Assembly (NCBI GenBank): GCA_025934775.1
Contig: JAICWO010000003.1
Coordinates: forward strand, 248,001 to 312,000
DNA from: Gemmatimonadaceae bacterium
Lineage (GTDB): Bacteria > Gemmatimonadota > Gemmatimonadetes > Gemmatimonadales > Gemmatimonadaceae
Length of the DNA stretch: 64,000 bases
Direction: 5' to 3'
The notes under the pieces were generated by a model. It worked only from the letters and a program-made list of their open reading frames with translations. It did not search any database and was not told the origin of the DNA. Below, one piece after another: positions 8,302 to 17,358 of this stretch. Position 1 is the stretch's first letter. Each line of letters starts with the position of its first letter. The position numbers and the translations under genes are program-made.

Positions 8302-8770
8302 GCGGTGCGCTGTTCGGCGGCTCGTGATCGCGCTCGAACTGCTCCACCTTGGCCAGCCGCCGGCGATGCCGCTCCGCACCCGAGAACTCCGCGCGCAGAA
8401 ACGCGTTCACCAGCTCGACCGCGAGCGCCGGACCGAGCACGCGCGCACCGAGCGCGAGCACGTTCATCGCATCGTCCTCCACGCCCTGTCGCGCCGAGAA
8501 CGTGTCGTGGCAGAGCGCGCAGCGAATGCCGTCGAACTTGTTGGCCGCGACGGATGCGCCGACCCCGCTGCCGCAGAGCAGAACGCCGCGTGCGGCTCGG
8601 CCAGCAAGGATCGCGCGAGCGACCGCGGCCGCGAAATCAGGGTAGTCGTCGCCCGGCGCGACCGTGTACGCGCCGCAGTCGAGCACCTCGTGTCCCGCGG
8701 CGGCGATCGTCTCGACGACCGAGTCTTTCAGCGCGAACCCCGCGTGGTCGGTACCGACGGCGATGATCAT
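8294..8770 (-). CDS. rpiB: RpiB/LacAB-family sugar-phosphate isomerase
   Basis: A 158-residue member of the RpiB/LacA/LacB family, which interconverts ribose 5-phosphate and ribulose 5-phosphate. It has the N-terminal GTDHAG (Asp8, His9), the catalytic-base Cys66 in LLCGSGVG, and the NVLALGAR block near residue 103. The family motif GVEHDD-MN reads GVEDDAMN, placing Asp99 where the ring-opening His is expected (see findings). It overlaps the upstream beta-lactamase-like gene by 4 bases and the downstream thioesterase by 8, so it is the middle gene of a tightly coupled operon. Confidence 0.88.
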   Translation of the reverse strand: MIIAVGTDHAGFALKDSVVETIAAAGHEVLDCGAYTVAPGDDYPDFAAAVARAILAGRAARGVLLCGSGVGASVAANKFDGIRCALCHDTFSARQGVEDDAMNVLALGARVLGPALAVELVNAFLRAEFSGAERHRRRLAKVEQFERDHEPPNSAPHE

Positions 8771-9693
8771 TGCGTTTTCGCCCCGCTCGGCACCGCATGC
8801 TCGTAGACGAGGCGCGAGATGTCGGCGATCAGTTGGCGCGCGACGCTCTGGTCCTTGATGTCACGCGTGAGAACGACGAGCACGTAAGGCTTCCTTCCGT
8901 TGGGGTACACGATGGCGGCGTCGTGCAGCACGCCAGTGATGAAGCCTGTCTTGTGCGCGACTCGCGTGCCGGGCGGCAGTCCCGCGGGAATCTCGCCGTT
9001 GAATTCTTGCCGGAGCAGGATGTCGCGCATCTCGTCGCAGCTCGCGCGCGAGGCCGCGCGGCCGGTTTCGATCGCTTCGAGCAACAACTGAAGATCGCGC
9101 GCCGTGGTCGTATTGTTCTGGCCCGCGTCGAACGCCTTGATGTCCTCCACGCCGCGCAGCACGCGGATGTTGCGCGCGCCGAGCGCGTGGGCGGTCGCGT
9201 TGGCCCGATCAGCGCCGACGAGCTCTATGAGCGCATTCGTCGCGAGATTGCTCGACCGTGTGATCATGTGATCGATCAGCTCTCGGACGGGCACGCGCGA
9301 GCCAACGAGTGCGTACGCGGCGCTGTCGGAGTCGTCGCCCGGATCGAGGGCGTACGGCGAGTGGTCCACGATCGACGCGAACCGGTTGACGAGCAGGATG
9401 CCCTGGTCGAGCGACAACCCGCCGGCGTCGATCCGGCGAAACAGCTCGATCATGACCGGGACCTTCATGGTGCTCGCGGCGTGAAAGCTGTCGTCCGCGT
9501 TCACGAACAGCGTGTCGCCGGTGGCCAGCTCGTGGTATGCTATCCCGGCAATGGCGCCGGGCACCTGGGCAACGCGACGCTCGATCCGCGCCCGGAGGCT
9601 GTCCAGGCCGGGGCCTGGGCTCCGCCGGGTCGGCGGCTGGGGGGCTGAAAGGAGGACCACGGCCGCCGCCAAGACGGGAATTAGAGTCGGCAT
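8767..9693 (-). CDS. class A beta-lactamase-related serine hydrolase
   Basis: A 308-residue exported protein with an N-terminal signal peptide, of the penicillin-binding/beta-lactamase2 fold. Active-site motifs are present: SxxK as STMK (Ser74, Lys77), SSN at 147-149 in place of SDN, and KTG at 248-250. The omega-loop region reads GVEDIKAFDAGQNN, which is the pattern of beta-lactamase-related hydrolases rather than the ExxLN of true class A enzymes. It could be a carbapenem-insensitive relative, a DD-peptidase or a weak beta-lactamase. It opens the operon with rpiB and a thioesterase. Confidence 0.83.
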   Translation of the reverse strand: MPTLIPVLAAAVVLLSAPQPPTRRSPGPGLDSLRARIERRVAQVPGAIAGIAYHELATGDTLFVNADDSFHAASTMKVPVMIELFRRIDAGGLSLDQGILLVNRFASIVDHSPYALDPGDDSDSAAYALVGSRVPVRELIDHMITRSSNLATNALIELVGADRANATAHALGARNIRVLRGVEDIKAFDAGQNNTTTARDLQLLLEAIETGRAASRASCDEMRDILLRQEFNGEIPAGLPPGTRVAHKTGFITGVLHDAAIVYPNGRKPYVLVVLTRDIKDQSVARQLIADISRLVYEHAVPSGAKTQ

Positions 9694-9816
9694 GAGCCGA
9701 ATTATGGAAACGCGTGATGCACGTTACAAGCACTTTCGTGTTGCGTTGTTCATTATCCGCTCGTTTATCGGCGGGGCGATGGAGCTCCTGGTATTGGCCT
9801 GGGCTAGAGGCTCACC

Positions 9817-10278
9817 ATGTCGCTATCGTTGAAACAGCAGCGTCCCTCCGGGGCAACCGCGGTGATTCCACTCAATCCGCGCCGTGAACGGCTCCGGTTC
9901 GCCGACTTCAGCTTCACTCGCACTCCGTCCGGCCAATGCTCGGCGGAGGTTTCGCTCGAGTGGGACAGTGTCATCTACGTTGGCCGGGCGATCGGACAGT
10001 CTAGCCCATTGGGCGACTTCCGGGTCGCGGCCGAAGCGGCGCTGCGCGCGCTGGAGGACTTCGCGAAAGATGCGATGCACTTCGAGCTCCTTGGCGTGAA
10101 GCACGTCCGCGCGTTCGATGCCAACCTGCTCATCGTGTCGGTCGCGGTGCGGGAGGACTCGCAGCTCACGCGGCTGGTCGGCTGCTACCTCGCCGACAAC
10201 GACACGCGCCGCGGTGCGGCGATGGCGGTGCTGAACGCGACGAATCGCGTGCTCGGGAATCACATCGCGACGCGCTAA
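9817..10278 (+). CDS. conserved-looking protein of unknown function
   Basis: A 153-residue soluble protein with alternating beta and alpha segments; the second half (from about residue 40) reads as a compact alpha/beta domain with a conserved-looking core around DSVIYVGRAIG and LVGCYLADND. It resembles uncharacterised small proteins of actinobacteria in overall pattern, from memory only. AGAGG lies upstream of the ATG. It is divergent from the beta-lactamase-like gene and stands alone. Confidence 0.7.
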   Translation: MSLSLKQQRPSGATAVIPLNPRRERLRFADFSFTRTPSGQCSAEVSLEWDSVIYVGRAIGQSSPLGDFRVAAEAALRALEDFAKDAMHFELLGVKHVRAFDANLLIVSVAVREDSQLTRLVGCYLADNDTRRGAAMAVLNATNRVLGNHIATR

Positions 10279-10396
10279 CGAGCCGCGCGCGCGGGGTGTA
10301 GCGCTCGCGGGTCGTCGCTAAGTTGGGCTGGGAAACGTGGGACAGGTCGCCGCCCGCCGTGCGAGGGGGCGGCGATCGTCGTTTAGGGGAGATGCA

Positions 10397-12010
10397 ATGG
10401 CGCGAATGAAATTCGGAGTTCCGGCACTTTCGATCGCGATGGTGGTCGCCGCGTGCGCGCACGCGCCCCCGCTCGTCGTCACCGCGGCACCGGCCCCGAT
10501 CGCCACCGCCGGCGATGACGCGCAAATTGTCCCGCAAGGCGTTCCTGTTTCTCAATCCGCCGCGACCTCGCCGACGGCGGTCCCGCTGGCCAGTCCCGCG
10601 GCATCGTCTGCGAAACCTGCCCCATCGGATTCGACCGCCCCCAAGGCACTCCCCGACTCATTGAACGTGAGCGCGGACGAGGTGGCGCGTCGTGCCGTCG
10701 AATTGTTCGGCGACAGCGCCAAGAGCGACGCGTCGCCCGCGGATTCCGCCGAAGCGCCGTCGTGGGACATCGACGTCCATTCATACGAGTCGCGCGCGCG
10801 CGTGGCGCACTACGTCCAGTTGTTCTCCACCAGGGCGAAAGAGACGGTCGAAGCGCAGCTCGAGCGCGGCACACGGTACGAACCGATGATCCGCGCCCGA
10901 ATGCGCGAGGGCGGACTGCCGGAAGACATGTACTACCTCGCGATGATCGAGAGCGGCTTCAATCCGAACGCCTATTCACGCGCCGCGGCGGTTGGCATGT
11001 GGCAGTTCATGTCCTCGACGGCGCGCGACATGGGACTGCGGGTCGACTGGTGGATCGACGAGCGCCGCGATCCGGTCAAGTCGACGCGGGCGGCGGTGCG
11101 GCTCCTCGAGGGGATGCGCGAGCAGTTCGGCTCCTTGTACCTCGCTGCCGCCGCATACGACGGCGGACCGGGGCGAATCGCGCGAGGGCTCACCAAGTAC
11201 GCCGACGATCTCGATGGCACGACGGGCGACGACCTCTTTTTCGCACTCGCGGAGAAGGACTATTTGCGCCCCGAGACGCGGGAGTATGTCCCGCAGTTGA
11301 TCGCCGCGGCCCTGATCGGAAAGGAGCCCGAGCGCTACGGGCTCAGAATCGATCCGCGGCCGCCGTTCACGTACGACACGGTGCGCGTCGCGCCGGCGAC
11401 GCCGCTCGCCGCCATCGCGCGCGCGACCGACACCAGCGTCGCGGCGCTTCAGGATCTGAATCCGCAGATCCTGCGCGGTGTCACACCGCCGCACGATTCG
11501 ATCGTCGTCCGAATTCCACAGGGGCAGGCCGACAGCTTCGCGGTGCGCCTGGCGGACCTGTCGGCGAGCGAGCGCGAGGGACTGCGTCGCGTGGAATCCA
11601 AGAAGGGTGAGAGCGTGGCGACCATCGCGAGGCATGCCGGCATCACCACGCGCCAGCTCGACACGTACAACCCCAAGCTCGAGCGGCTGAAGAGCGGGAA
11701 TCTCGTCTCCGGCCAGATCGTGCTCGTGCCGTCCAAGGCGGTCGTCGATGCGGCCGTCGCGGTGCCCGACCCCGCGATCGAGCGCTACTCGTCGGCGAAG
11801 TCGACGCACGTCGTTCGCTCGGGCGAGACGCTGAGCGGGATCGCCAAGAAGTACCACACGACCGTGAGCTCACTGATGCGGCTCAATGGACTGCGGCGGG
11901 CGCTCATCTTCCCCGGCCAGTCGCTCGTGGTCTCAGGAAGGGCGAGACCGTCCAGGTCCAAATCCCACAAAAAGAAAACGAGCGCCGCGAAGAAGCACGG
12001 CGCTCGTTGA
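10397..12010 (+). CDS. MltD-like lytic transglycosylase lipoprotein with LysM
   Basis: A 537-residue envelope enzyme that cleaves the MurNAc-GlcNAc bond of peptidoglycan. It begins with a lipoprotein signal (SIAMVVAAC, Cys20), then a disordered Ala/Pro/Ser region to about 120, an SLT catalytic domain with the catalytic glutamate in MIESGFNPNAYS (Glu185) and GMWQFM, LysM-like segments after about 330, and a clear LysM near 480-525 (HVVRSGETLSGIAKKY). The C-terminus is basic. The ATG at 10397 is chosen for its GGGGAG and for the signal peptide. The 3' end overlaps a terminator hairpin used by the convergent gene. Confidence 0.93.
   Translation: MARMKFGVPALSIAMVVAACAHAPPLVVTAAPAPIATAGDDAQIVPQGVPVSQSAATSPTAVPLASPAASSAKPAPSDSTAPKALPDSLNVSADEVARRAVELFGDSAKSDASPADSAEAPSWDIDVHSYESRARVAHYVQLFSTRAKETVEAQLERGTRYEPMIRARMREGGLPEDMYYLAMIESGFNPNAYSRAAAVGMWQFMSSTARDMGLRVDWWIDERRDPVKSTRAAVRLLEGMREQFGSLYLAAAAYDGGPGRIARGLTKYADDLDGTTGDDLFFALAEKDYLRPETREYVPQLIAAALIGKEPERYGLRIDPRPPFTYDTVRVAPATPLAAIARATDTSVAALQDLNPQILRGVTPPHDSIVVRIPQGQADSFAVRLADLSASEREGLRRVESKKGESVATIARHAGITTRQLDTYNPKLERLKSGNLVSGQIVLVPSKAVVDAAVAVPDPAIERYSSAKSTHVVRSGETLSGIAKKYHTTVSSLMRLNGLRRALIFPGQSLVVSGRARPSRSKSHKKKTSAAKKHGAR
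11977..12008 (-). terminator. rho-independent terminator of the minus-strand transglycosylase, inside the convergent CDS
   Basis: An 11-base-pair perfect stem (11977-11987 with 11998-12008) is followed, when read on the minus strand, by TTTTCTTTTTG. It is therefore a good terminator for the gene that ends at 12038. On the plus strand there is no T-tract, and the hairpin lies in the last codons of the MltD-like gene. Confidence 0.8.
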
Positions 12011-12037
12011 TACTCCAGCTGATTGCGGGGCAGGGGC

Positions 12038-12736
12038 TTAGTTGATCGTACCCTTACCCTTGTAGCCTCTCAACACATCCTTGTCGTAGCCGTTCCCGGG
12101 ATTGACTCCCGCGTGGAGATCGGCGCTCACGGCATCCTCGCCCCGGTTGTACGCCAGCAGCGCAAGCCGGACGTTGCCCTTGTACAGGTCGATGAGCGTC
12201 CGCAGGTACCGGAAGCCCACCCGCAGATTGGTCTCCGCGTTGAAGAGCTGATCGCGCGTCACGCCTTTCTGATACTGCCGCGCGGTGCTCGGCATGAGCT
12301 GCGTGAGGCCAACCGCGCCGACCTTGCTGATGGCGTGCGTGTTGAAATCACTCTCGAGCCGCACGAGCCGGAACGCGAGCTCGGGATCGATGTCCTCGCG
12401 GAACGACGCGTCTATCACGTTGCTGGCCAGACCGGCGGGGATGCCGTACTGCGTGGAGTACTGAATGATCTTGCTTGCCCGTTCGTACTGCGCCTTCAAG
12501 AGACTCAACTCGCCCTTGGTGGACGCGAGCTGATTGCGCAGTTCCCGAGTGTGCCCGAGCGAGAACAATCCGCTCTCGGCGACCACGGGTTCGGCGTTCG
12601 CCGGGGTGGTTTTGCGGCCTGCGATCACGAAGTAGTATGCGGCGATCGCACCAGCGGCGAAGAGCGTCCGGGTTATCCGTCTGCGTCTTCGCGCCGCGTC
12701 ACCACGGTGGACGTACGTCCCACGTAGGTTGCGCAT
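12038..12736 (-). CDS. membrane-anchored SLT lytic transglycosylase
   Basis: A 232-residue protein with a basic N-terminus, one membrane segment (FAAGAIAAYYFVIAG, about residues 26-40), a short coiled-coil-like stretch, and a C-terminal SLT domain. The catalytic glutamate is in FRLVRLESDFN, followed by SKVGAVGLTQLMPSTA and YLRTLIDLYKGN, the usual Slt70-like blocks. It should act in the periplasm tethered to the inner membrane. The ATG at 12736 is preferred to an upstream one because it gives a normal positive-inside N-terminus. It converges on the other transglycosylase gene, separated by 27 bases. Confidence 0.88.
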   Translation of the reverse strand: MRNLRGTYVHRGDAARRRRRITRTLFAAGAIAAYYFVIAGRKTTPANAEPVVAESGLFSLGHTRELRNQLASTKGELSLLKAQYERASKIIQYSTQYGIPAGLASNVIDASFREDIDPELAFRLVRLESDFNTHAISKVGAVGLTQLMPSTARQYQKGVTRDQLFNAETNLRVGFRYLRTLIDLYKGNVRLALLAYNRGEDAVSADLHAGVNPGNGYDKDVLRGYKGKGTIN

Positions 12737-12793
12737 AAGTATTTTGATGGCAACGAGTTGACTACAGTACTGCTTCGTACTGCCACGCACACG

Positions 12794-13294
12794 TTAAAGG
12801 GCAGAGCCCGTGCCATCAACTCTTGAATAATCGCCGTGCACTCCACCTGACTTCTCGGCCAACGATATATCGGAGATCGTCATCGCGCGGTCGATCGCCT
12901 TGGCCATGTCATAAACCGTGAGCAGTGCGACGCTCACCGCGGTGAGTGCCTCCATCTCCACCCCGGTCTTGCCGCTCGTGCGCACCGTGGCCGCCGCACG
13001 CACGCCTGGAAGCTCCGGGTCGGCGGCCAGCTCCACCTGAATGTGGGTGAGCGCGAGCGGATGACAGAGCGGAATGAGGTCCGACGTCCGCTTCGCCGCC
13101 ATGATCCCGGCGATTCGCGCCGTGGCGATGACGTCGCCCTTCTTGATCTGGGCCGTGACGATGGCATCGAGCGTCGCCTTGGCCATCCGGATCCGGCCCG
13201 TGGCCCGCGCTCGGCGCTCCGTCTCCGGTTTGTCCGAAACATCGACCATGCGTGCCTCGCCGGAATCCGAGACATGGGAGAGCTGGCCCGTCAT
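12794..13294 (-). CDS. moaC: cyclic pyranopterin monophosphate synthase MoaC
   Basis: A 166-residue MoaC, which converts the MoaA product into cyclic pyranopterin monophosphate in molybdenum cofactor synthesis. Diagnostic blocks are MVDVSDK near the N-terminus, [11 protein letters not shown], the [16 protein letters not shown] stretch and [15 protein letters not shown] near the C-terminus (conserved Lys). The ATG at 13294 overlaps the holB stop by four bases (ATGA), so it is translated from the holB message. No other moa gene is in the window. Confidence 0.96.
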   Translation of the reverse strand: MTGQLSHVSDSGEARMVDVSDKPETERRARATGRIRMAKATLDAIVTAQIKKGDVIATARIAGIMAAKRTSDLIPLCHPLALTHIQVELAADPELPGVRAAATVRTSGKTGVEMEALTAVSVALLTVYDMAKAIDRAMTISDISLAEKSGGVHGDYSRVDGTGSAL

Positions 13295-14361
13295 CGCACG
13301 AGCGGTGCGAGCGTTCGGAGGAGCGACGCGGTGACGAGCTGCGGGTTTACGTTTCCGTTCGACAGCTCCTTGGCTCGTTCGACGGCGTCCATGGCGCGAG
13401 CTGCGCCGAGCGCCTCCGCTTCGTTCCCCCGTATCGCCGCCAATCGCGCCCGTTGGTGGAGGAGCGCCGTGAGGGCGTCGAGCGTGTCGCTGAATTTGCC
13501 GCGGGCTCCCCTCATCCCCTGGCCGAGGGAGATGCGGAGCCGCGGCGCGCGATCGAGGGAGGCGGCCGCTTCGAGCAGCCGTTCCGCCATGGCGAGTGCG
13601 GATTGAGAAGCTTCTCGCCCGACGAGTCGCCCCGGCGCGCCGCCGGCCAGCGCGATCAGGTCGTCGATTTTCTTGTCGCCGAAGTCCAGGCGACCGGCCA
13701 CCGTGTCGTTCTCGAGGAACGCGCGCACGTCGCTCGGCGCCATTGGCGCGACGCGCACGGACACGATGCGCGAGCGGATCGTGGGCAGCAGCGCGCCTGG
13801 CTCGCTCGAGGTGAGAATGATCGTCGTGTCGGCCGGCGGCTCCTCGAGCAATTTGAGGAACGCGTTGGCGGCGACCTCGGCGCCTTCCTGTGCGACCATG
13901 CGGTCCGCGTCGCCGATCACGAAGACTTTGCGTGACGCGATCGCCGGCGAGATCGCCGCACTCTGTACGATCGCGCGCACCGTGGCGATGTGAATGCCTT
14001 CTTCGCCGCCGGATGCCTCGTACACCCCTCCGTTCGACAGCCGCTCGGCGATTGCCTCCGCCATGTCCTCGCGGACCTCGGAGATGTCCGGGTTGCCGTC
14101 CTTGAGGCGGGGGCGCGGAAAGTACCAGTGCAGGTCCGGATGCCGTGCCTCGGAGGTCATGCGGCATGATTTGCAGGCGCCGCACGGGGCCTGGTCCGGC
14201 TTCTCGCAGAGGAGCAGCCGCGCGAGCCAGAGCGCGATCTGCTGCTTGCCGACGCCGCGCGGTCCTTGGAGGAGGAGACTCGCCGGCAGCGTACCGCGGT
14301 CTACCGCTTCGCGGAGACGCGCGCGGAGTACGTCGTGGCCGAAGATCGGGAGAAGTGGCAC
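13291..14361 (-). CDS. holB: DNA polymerase III subunit delta' (clamp loader)
   Basis: A 356-residue AAA+ clamp-loader subunit. It has GPRGVGKQQ as the Walker A region, a four-Cys zinc module in [16 protein letters not shown], a Walker-B-like stretch [10 protein letters not shown], and [16 protein letters not shown], which is the hallmark of HolB/DnaX-like clamp loaders. It differs from DnaX in having no long C-terminal tau region. It stands first in a two-gene unit with moaC. It acts in loading the beta clamp at the replication fork. Confidence 0.9.
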   Translation of the reverse strand: MPLLPIFGHDVLRARLREAVDRGTLPASLLLQGPRGVGKQQIALWLARLLLCEKPDQAPCGACKSCRMTSEARHPDLHWYFPRPRLKDGNPDISEVREDMAEAIAERLSNGGVYEASGGEEGIHIATVRAIVQSAAISPAIASRKVFVIGDADRMVAQEGAEVAANAFLKLLEEPPADTTIILTSSEPGALLPTIRSRIVSVRVAPMAPSDVRAFLENDTVAGRLDFGDKKIDDLIALAGGAPGRLVGREASQSALAMAERLLEAAASLDRAPRLRISLGQGMRGARGKFSDTLDALTALLHQRARLAAIRGNEAEALGAARAMDAVERAKELSNGNVNPQLVTASLLRTLAPLVR

Positions 14362-14406
14362 GCGCTCAAGATAGAGCGACGAGCGGGGCCGGAGCCAGCC
14401 GCCAGG

Positions 14407-14916
14407 TCAGAGCCGGCGGCGGAGGAAATCGAGCGTGCCGCGATAGAGCGCCGCCAGCTCCTCGTCGAACACGCAGGCGACGATGCGATCGAACTCCTTC
14501 TCGTGCTCGAGCATCGCGGTGAGCGCGATCATCGTCGCTTCGCGTTTCGGAAAGCGATATGCGCCGGTCGAGATGGCGGGGAAGGCAATCGAGCGAATGT
14601 CGCCGGACTCCGTCGCTCGCAGGAAAGACTTGTGATATGTCTTGGCGAGGAGCTGATCCTCCATCCGCGTGCCGCCGTACCAGATCGGACCGACGGCATG
14701 GATCACGTGCTTCGCGGGCAGGTTGTACCCGCGCGTGATCACGGCGTCACCGGTGGGGCATCCCGGAAAGCGCTTCAACTCCTGAAGAAGCCCTGGACCG
14801 GCGGCGCGGTGAATCGCGCCGTCCACGCCGCCGCCGCCGCGCAGCGCGCCGTTGGCGGCATTGACGATTGCGTCCACGTGCAGCGTGGTGATGTCGCCCT
14901 GGATGATCTCGATCAC
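14407..14916 (-). CDS. macro-domain protein (O-acetyl-ADP-ribose deacetylase-like)
   Basis: A 169-residue single macro domain close to the YmdB/MacroD type. It shows [19 protein letters not shown] with the conserved Asn, [14 protein letters not shown] (ligand loop), and [12 protein letters not shown] (second phosphate loop). MacroD-type proteins remove ADP-ribose from acidic residues and hydrolyse O-acetyl-ADP-ribose. It lies 45 bases downstream of holB on the other side of its start, so it is read toward it, but it probably has its own promoter, divergent from the P1 peptidase gene. Confidence 0.92.
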   Translation of the reverse strand: MIEIIQGDITTLHVDAIVNAANGALRGGGGVDGAIHRAAGPGLLQELKRFPGCPTGDAVITRGYNLPAKHVIHAVGPIWYGGTRMEDQLLAKTYHKSFLRATESGDIRSIAFPAISTGAYRFPKREATMIALTAMLEHEKEFDRIVACVFDEELAALYRGTLDFLRRRL

Positions 14917-15031
14917 GATGTCGATCGGGCGCTCGCTTGCCGAGCCCCTCGGAGAGAGCTAGTTAGGGAGTGTTCGGGCGAGATCGCGGCCCGGCGACGA
15001 CGATGAGACCACACTTTCCGACGATGAATCT

Positions 15032-16177
15032 ATGCGGCTCAATATCAGTTTCGGCATCACGGTCGCGGCCATGAGCATCGCGGCGACCGCGGCACATGCG
15101 CAGCGCGCCCTCGCCCGCGATCTCGGCGTCAAGCCGGGCGTGTTCGCTCCGGGAAAGTTGAACGCGATCACCGACGTCGCCGGCGTGCGTGTGGGGCAGA
15201 CCACCGTGATCGAGGGCGACTCGGTGCGCACCGGCGTGACGGCGATTCTGCCGCACGGCGGAAACGTGTTTCAGGATCGCGTGCCCGCGGCGCTCCACGT
15301 GGGCAACGGCTTCGGCAAGATCACGGGCGCGACGCAGCTCCACGAGCTGGGCGAGCTGGAGACGCCGATCCTGCTCACCTGCACGCTGTGCGTGTGGAAG
15401 GCGGCGGACGCGATGGTCGGTTGGATGCTCGAGCAGCCGGGGATGCAGAACGTGCGATCGATCAACCCGGTGGTCGGCGAGACGAATGATGGAACGCTCA
15501 ATGACATTCGCGCGCGGCCAATCACGGCGGAGCAGGTTCGCGCCGCGCTGACGTCTGCGAATACGGGACCGGTCGCGGAGGGCAGCGTGGGCGCCGGCAC
15601 GGGCACGATCGCGTTCGGCTGGAAAGGCGGCATCGGCACGTCGTCGCGTGTGCTCCCGCAGTCGCTCGGCGGGTGGACGGTGGGCGTGCTCGTTCAGACG
15701 AACTTTGGCGGCATCTTCCAGGTGCTCGGCGCGCCGGTGGGGAAGGAGCTCGGGCAGTACGCGTTCAAACGCGAGGCGCAGTCGCCCGGCGAGCGCGGCG
15801 ATGGCTCGTGCATGATCGTCGTGGCCACCGATGCGCCCCTCTCCGATCGCAATCTCGAGCGAGTGGCCGCGCGCGCGATCATGGGCCTGGCGCGTACGGG
15901 ATCGTCGGCGTCGAACGGATCGGGCGATTACGCGCTCGCGTTCTCGACCAGCGAGAAGGTGCGCCGCCCGTACAGCGCGACACATCTCACGACCGAAGAG
16001 CTGGCCAACGAGCAGATGTCCGGAGTGTTCGAAGCCGTGGTCGAAGCGACGGAGGAGGCGATCTACAACTCGATGTTCGAGGCGACGACGACGACCGCGA
16101 ACGGCCACACGATCGAGGCGATCCCGCTGGATAAGGTCAAAGCCGTGCTGGCCAAGTACAACGTGGGGAATCGCTAG
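15032..16177 (+). CDS. secreted P1-family aminopeptidase (DmpA-like)
   Basis: A 381-residue protein with a cleavable signal peptide (to about AHAQ, residue 24). It belongs to the P1/DmpA Ntn-hydrolase family, which self-cleaves before a serine that becomes the nucleophile. The cleavage site is seen as GDGSCMIVVATDAPL at about residue 257-271, together with LNAITDVAGVRVG, HVGNGFGKITG and GSVGAGTG. Members act as D- or L-aminopeptidases or beta-peptidyl aminopeptidases. A signal peptide implies a periplasmic or extracellular role. It is a single gene. Confidence 0.9.
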   Translation: MRLNISFGITVAAMSIAATAAHAQRALARDLGVKPGVFAPGKLNAITDVAGVRVGQTTVIEGDSVRTGVTAILPHGGNVFQDRVPAALHVGNGFGKITGATQLHELGELETPILLTCTLCVWKAADAMVGWMLEQPGMQNVRSINPVVGETNDGTLNDIRARPITAEQVRAALTSANTGPVAEGSVGAGTGTIAFGWKGGIGTSSRVLPQSLGGWTVGVLVQTNFGGIFQVLGAPVGKELGQYAFKREAQSPGERGDGSCMIVVATDAPLSDRNLERVAARAIMGLARTGSSASNGSGDYALAFSTSEKVRRPYSATHLTTEELANEQMSGVFEAVVEATEEAIYNSMFEATTTTANGHTIEAIPLDKVKAVLAKYNVGNR

Positions 16178-16224
16178 GCACAAATCGTGAGGGTTTGGTA
16201 GGACGACCTTCACGAGAGGCACTC

Positions 16225-16608
16225 ATGGGCGGCAAGCGATCTGACCAATACAACATCGACCCGTCCGAGGCGGGCGCGACCGATTACAAGTGGCGCCGCG
16301 AAGGCCGCAGCGCTGGCGAGCATCTGTCAGACGAAGAGAAGCAGCACCTGAAGTCGAATCCGCACGATCAGCCGATGATCCCGGAGTCCGGCGTGAATCC
16401 GGCCGTGCGCGAGCTACGCGAGCGGAAGCACGCGCGGCAGCAGGATGAAGCGCAGGACGAAGGCACCCCCAACGAACGCGAGCGTGACGTTCGAGCTGGC
16501 GAGCCGGGCACTCGTGCGGACGAGCACGGCGAGATGACCGACGATGAGCGGATCGACGAAGCGTCGCGGGAGAGCTTCCCGGCAAGCGATCCGCCGCAGC
16601 AGCCGTAA
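16225..16608 (+). CDS. small hydrophilic protein with SFPASDPP tail
   Basis: A 127-residue, very polar and probably disordered protein rich in Glu, Arg and Asp. The C-terminus DEASRESFPASDPPQQP matches a short motif seen at the ends of many small uncharacterised bacterial proteins. The ATG at 16225 has GAGAGG upstream. No domain or membrane segment is visible. Composition suggests a stress or desiccation-type hydrophilin, which is inference only. Confidence 0.72.
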   Translation: MGGKRSDQYNIDPSEAGATDYKWRREGRSAGEHLSDEEKQHLKSNPHDQPMIPESGVNPAVRELRERKHARQQDEAQDEGTPNERERDVRAGEPGTRADEHGEMTDDERIDEASRESFPASDPPQQP

Positions 16609-16734
16609 GGGAATCGAGTCGGACGGGCGCGAGCTCGGCGACAGGTCGCGCACGCCGGCGCGTATGGGGACGCGTATAGAAACTTTATCGTACAAAGTAC
16701 TTGCCGATTTTTGCGCCGGCGGCTAGCATTCGGC

Positions 16735-17358
16735 ATGGCTCCCGTCACTCCACTCCGCCGCGCCCGTTCCGGTCACACCGATTCGCCCGAGATTCACGCG
16801 CGGGCGATGGACAACCTGCGGTTCATCCGCGGGATGATGGAGCGCGCGGGCACCTTCACCGCGCTGTCGGGGTGGGGCCAGGTCGTCATCGGACTGACGG
16901 CCATCGGCGCGGCGCTCGTCGCCGCGCGGCAGACGCTGCCGAGCGCCTGGGTGGCGACGTGGCTCGCCGAAGGCGGGATCGCGGCCGGGATCTCGGTGGC
17001 GTCGATGGCGATCAAGTCGCACACCGCGAACATGCCGCTGCTCACCGGGCCAATGAGAAAACTCATATTGAGCTTCTCTCCGCCGATGCTCGTGGGCGCC
17101 GTGCTGACGGCCGTCTTCGTCGACCACCAGCTCTTTGCGTTCCTGCCCGGCGTGTGGATGCTGCTCTACGGCGCCGCCGTGATCACGGCCGGCAGCTTCT
17201 CCGTGGGCAGCGTGCCGGTGATGGGCGCGGGATTCATGCTCGTCGGCGCCGCGGCGTTCCTCGCACCAGTATCGTGGACGACGCCGCTGATGATCGTTGC
17301 ATTCGGCGGTCTGCACATCGTGTTCGGCGTCTGGATCGCACGGAGGCACGGTGGCTAA
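16735..17358 (+). CDS. multi-pass membrane protein, unknown function
   Basis: A 207-residue inner-membrane protein with about five to six hydrophobic segments between residues 40 and 200 and a short soluble N-terminus. The start ATG at 16735 is close to the beginning of a conserved-looking helix (DNLRFIRGMMERAG). Its stop codon overlaps the GTG start of the winged-helix regulator, so the two form a translationally coupled pair, probably a membrane sensor or effector and its regulator. Confidence 0.75.
   Translation: MAPVTPLRRARSGHTDSPEIHARAMDNLRFIRGMMERAGTFTALSGWGQVVIGLTAIGAALVAARQTLPSAWVATWLAEGGIAAGISVASMAIKSHTANMPLLTGPMRKLILSFSPPMLVGAVLTAVFVDHQLFAFLPGVWMLLYGAAVITAGSFSVGSVPVMGAGFMLVGAAAFLAPVSWTTPLMIVAFGGLHIVFGVWIARRHGG

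Noticed and set aside
13295-14185. Long N-terminal extension of moaC in frame (to 463 residues)
   Set aside because: The extension is the antisense-like shadow of holB in another frame; MoaC is normally about 160 residues and its ATG overlaps the holB stop.
12794-14361. Molybdenum cofactor gene cluster
   Set aside because: Only moaC is present; moaA, moaD/E, mobA and moeA are not in the window.
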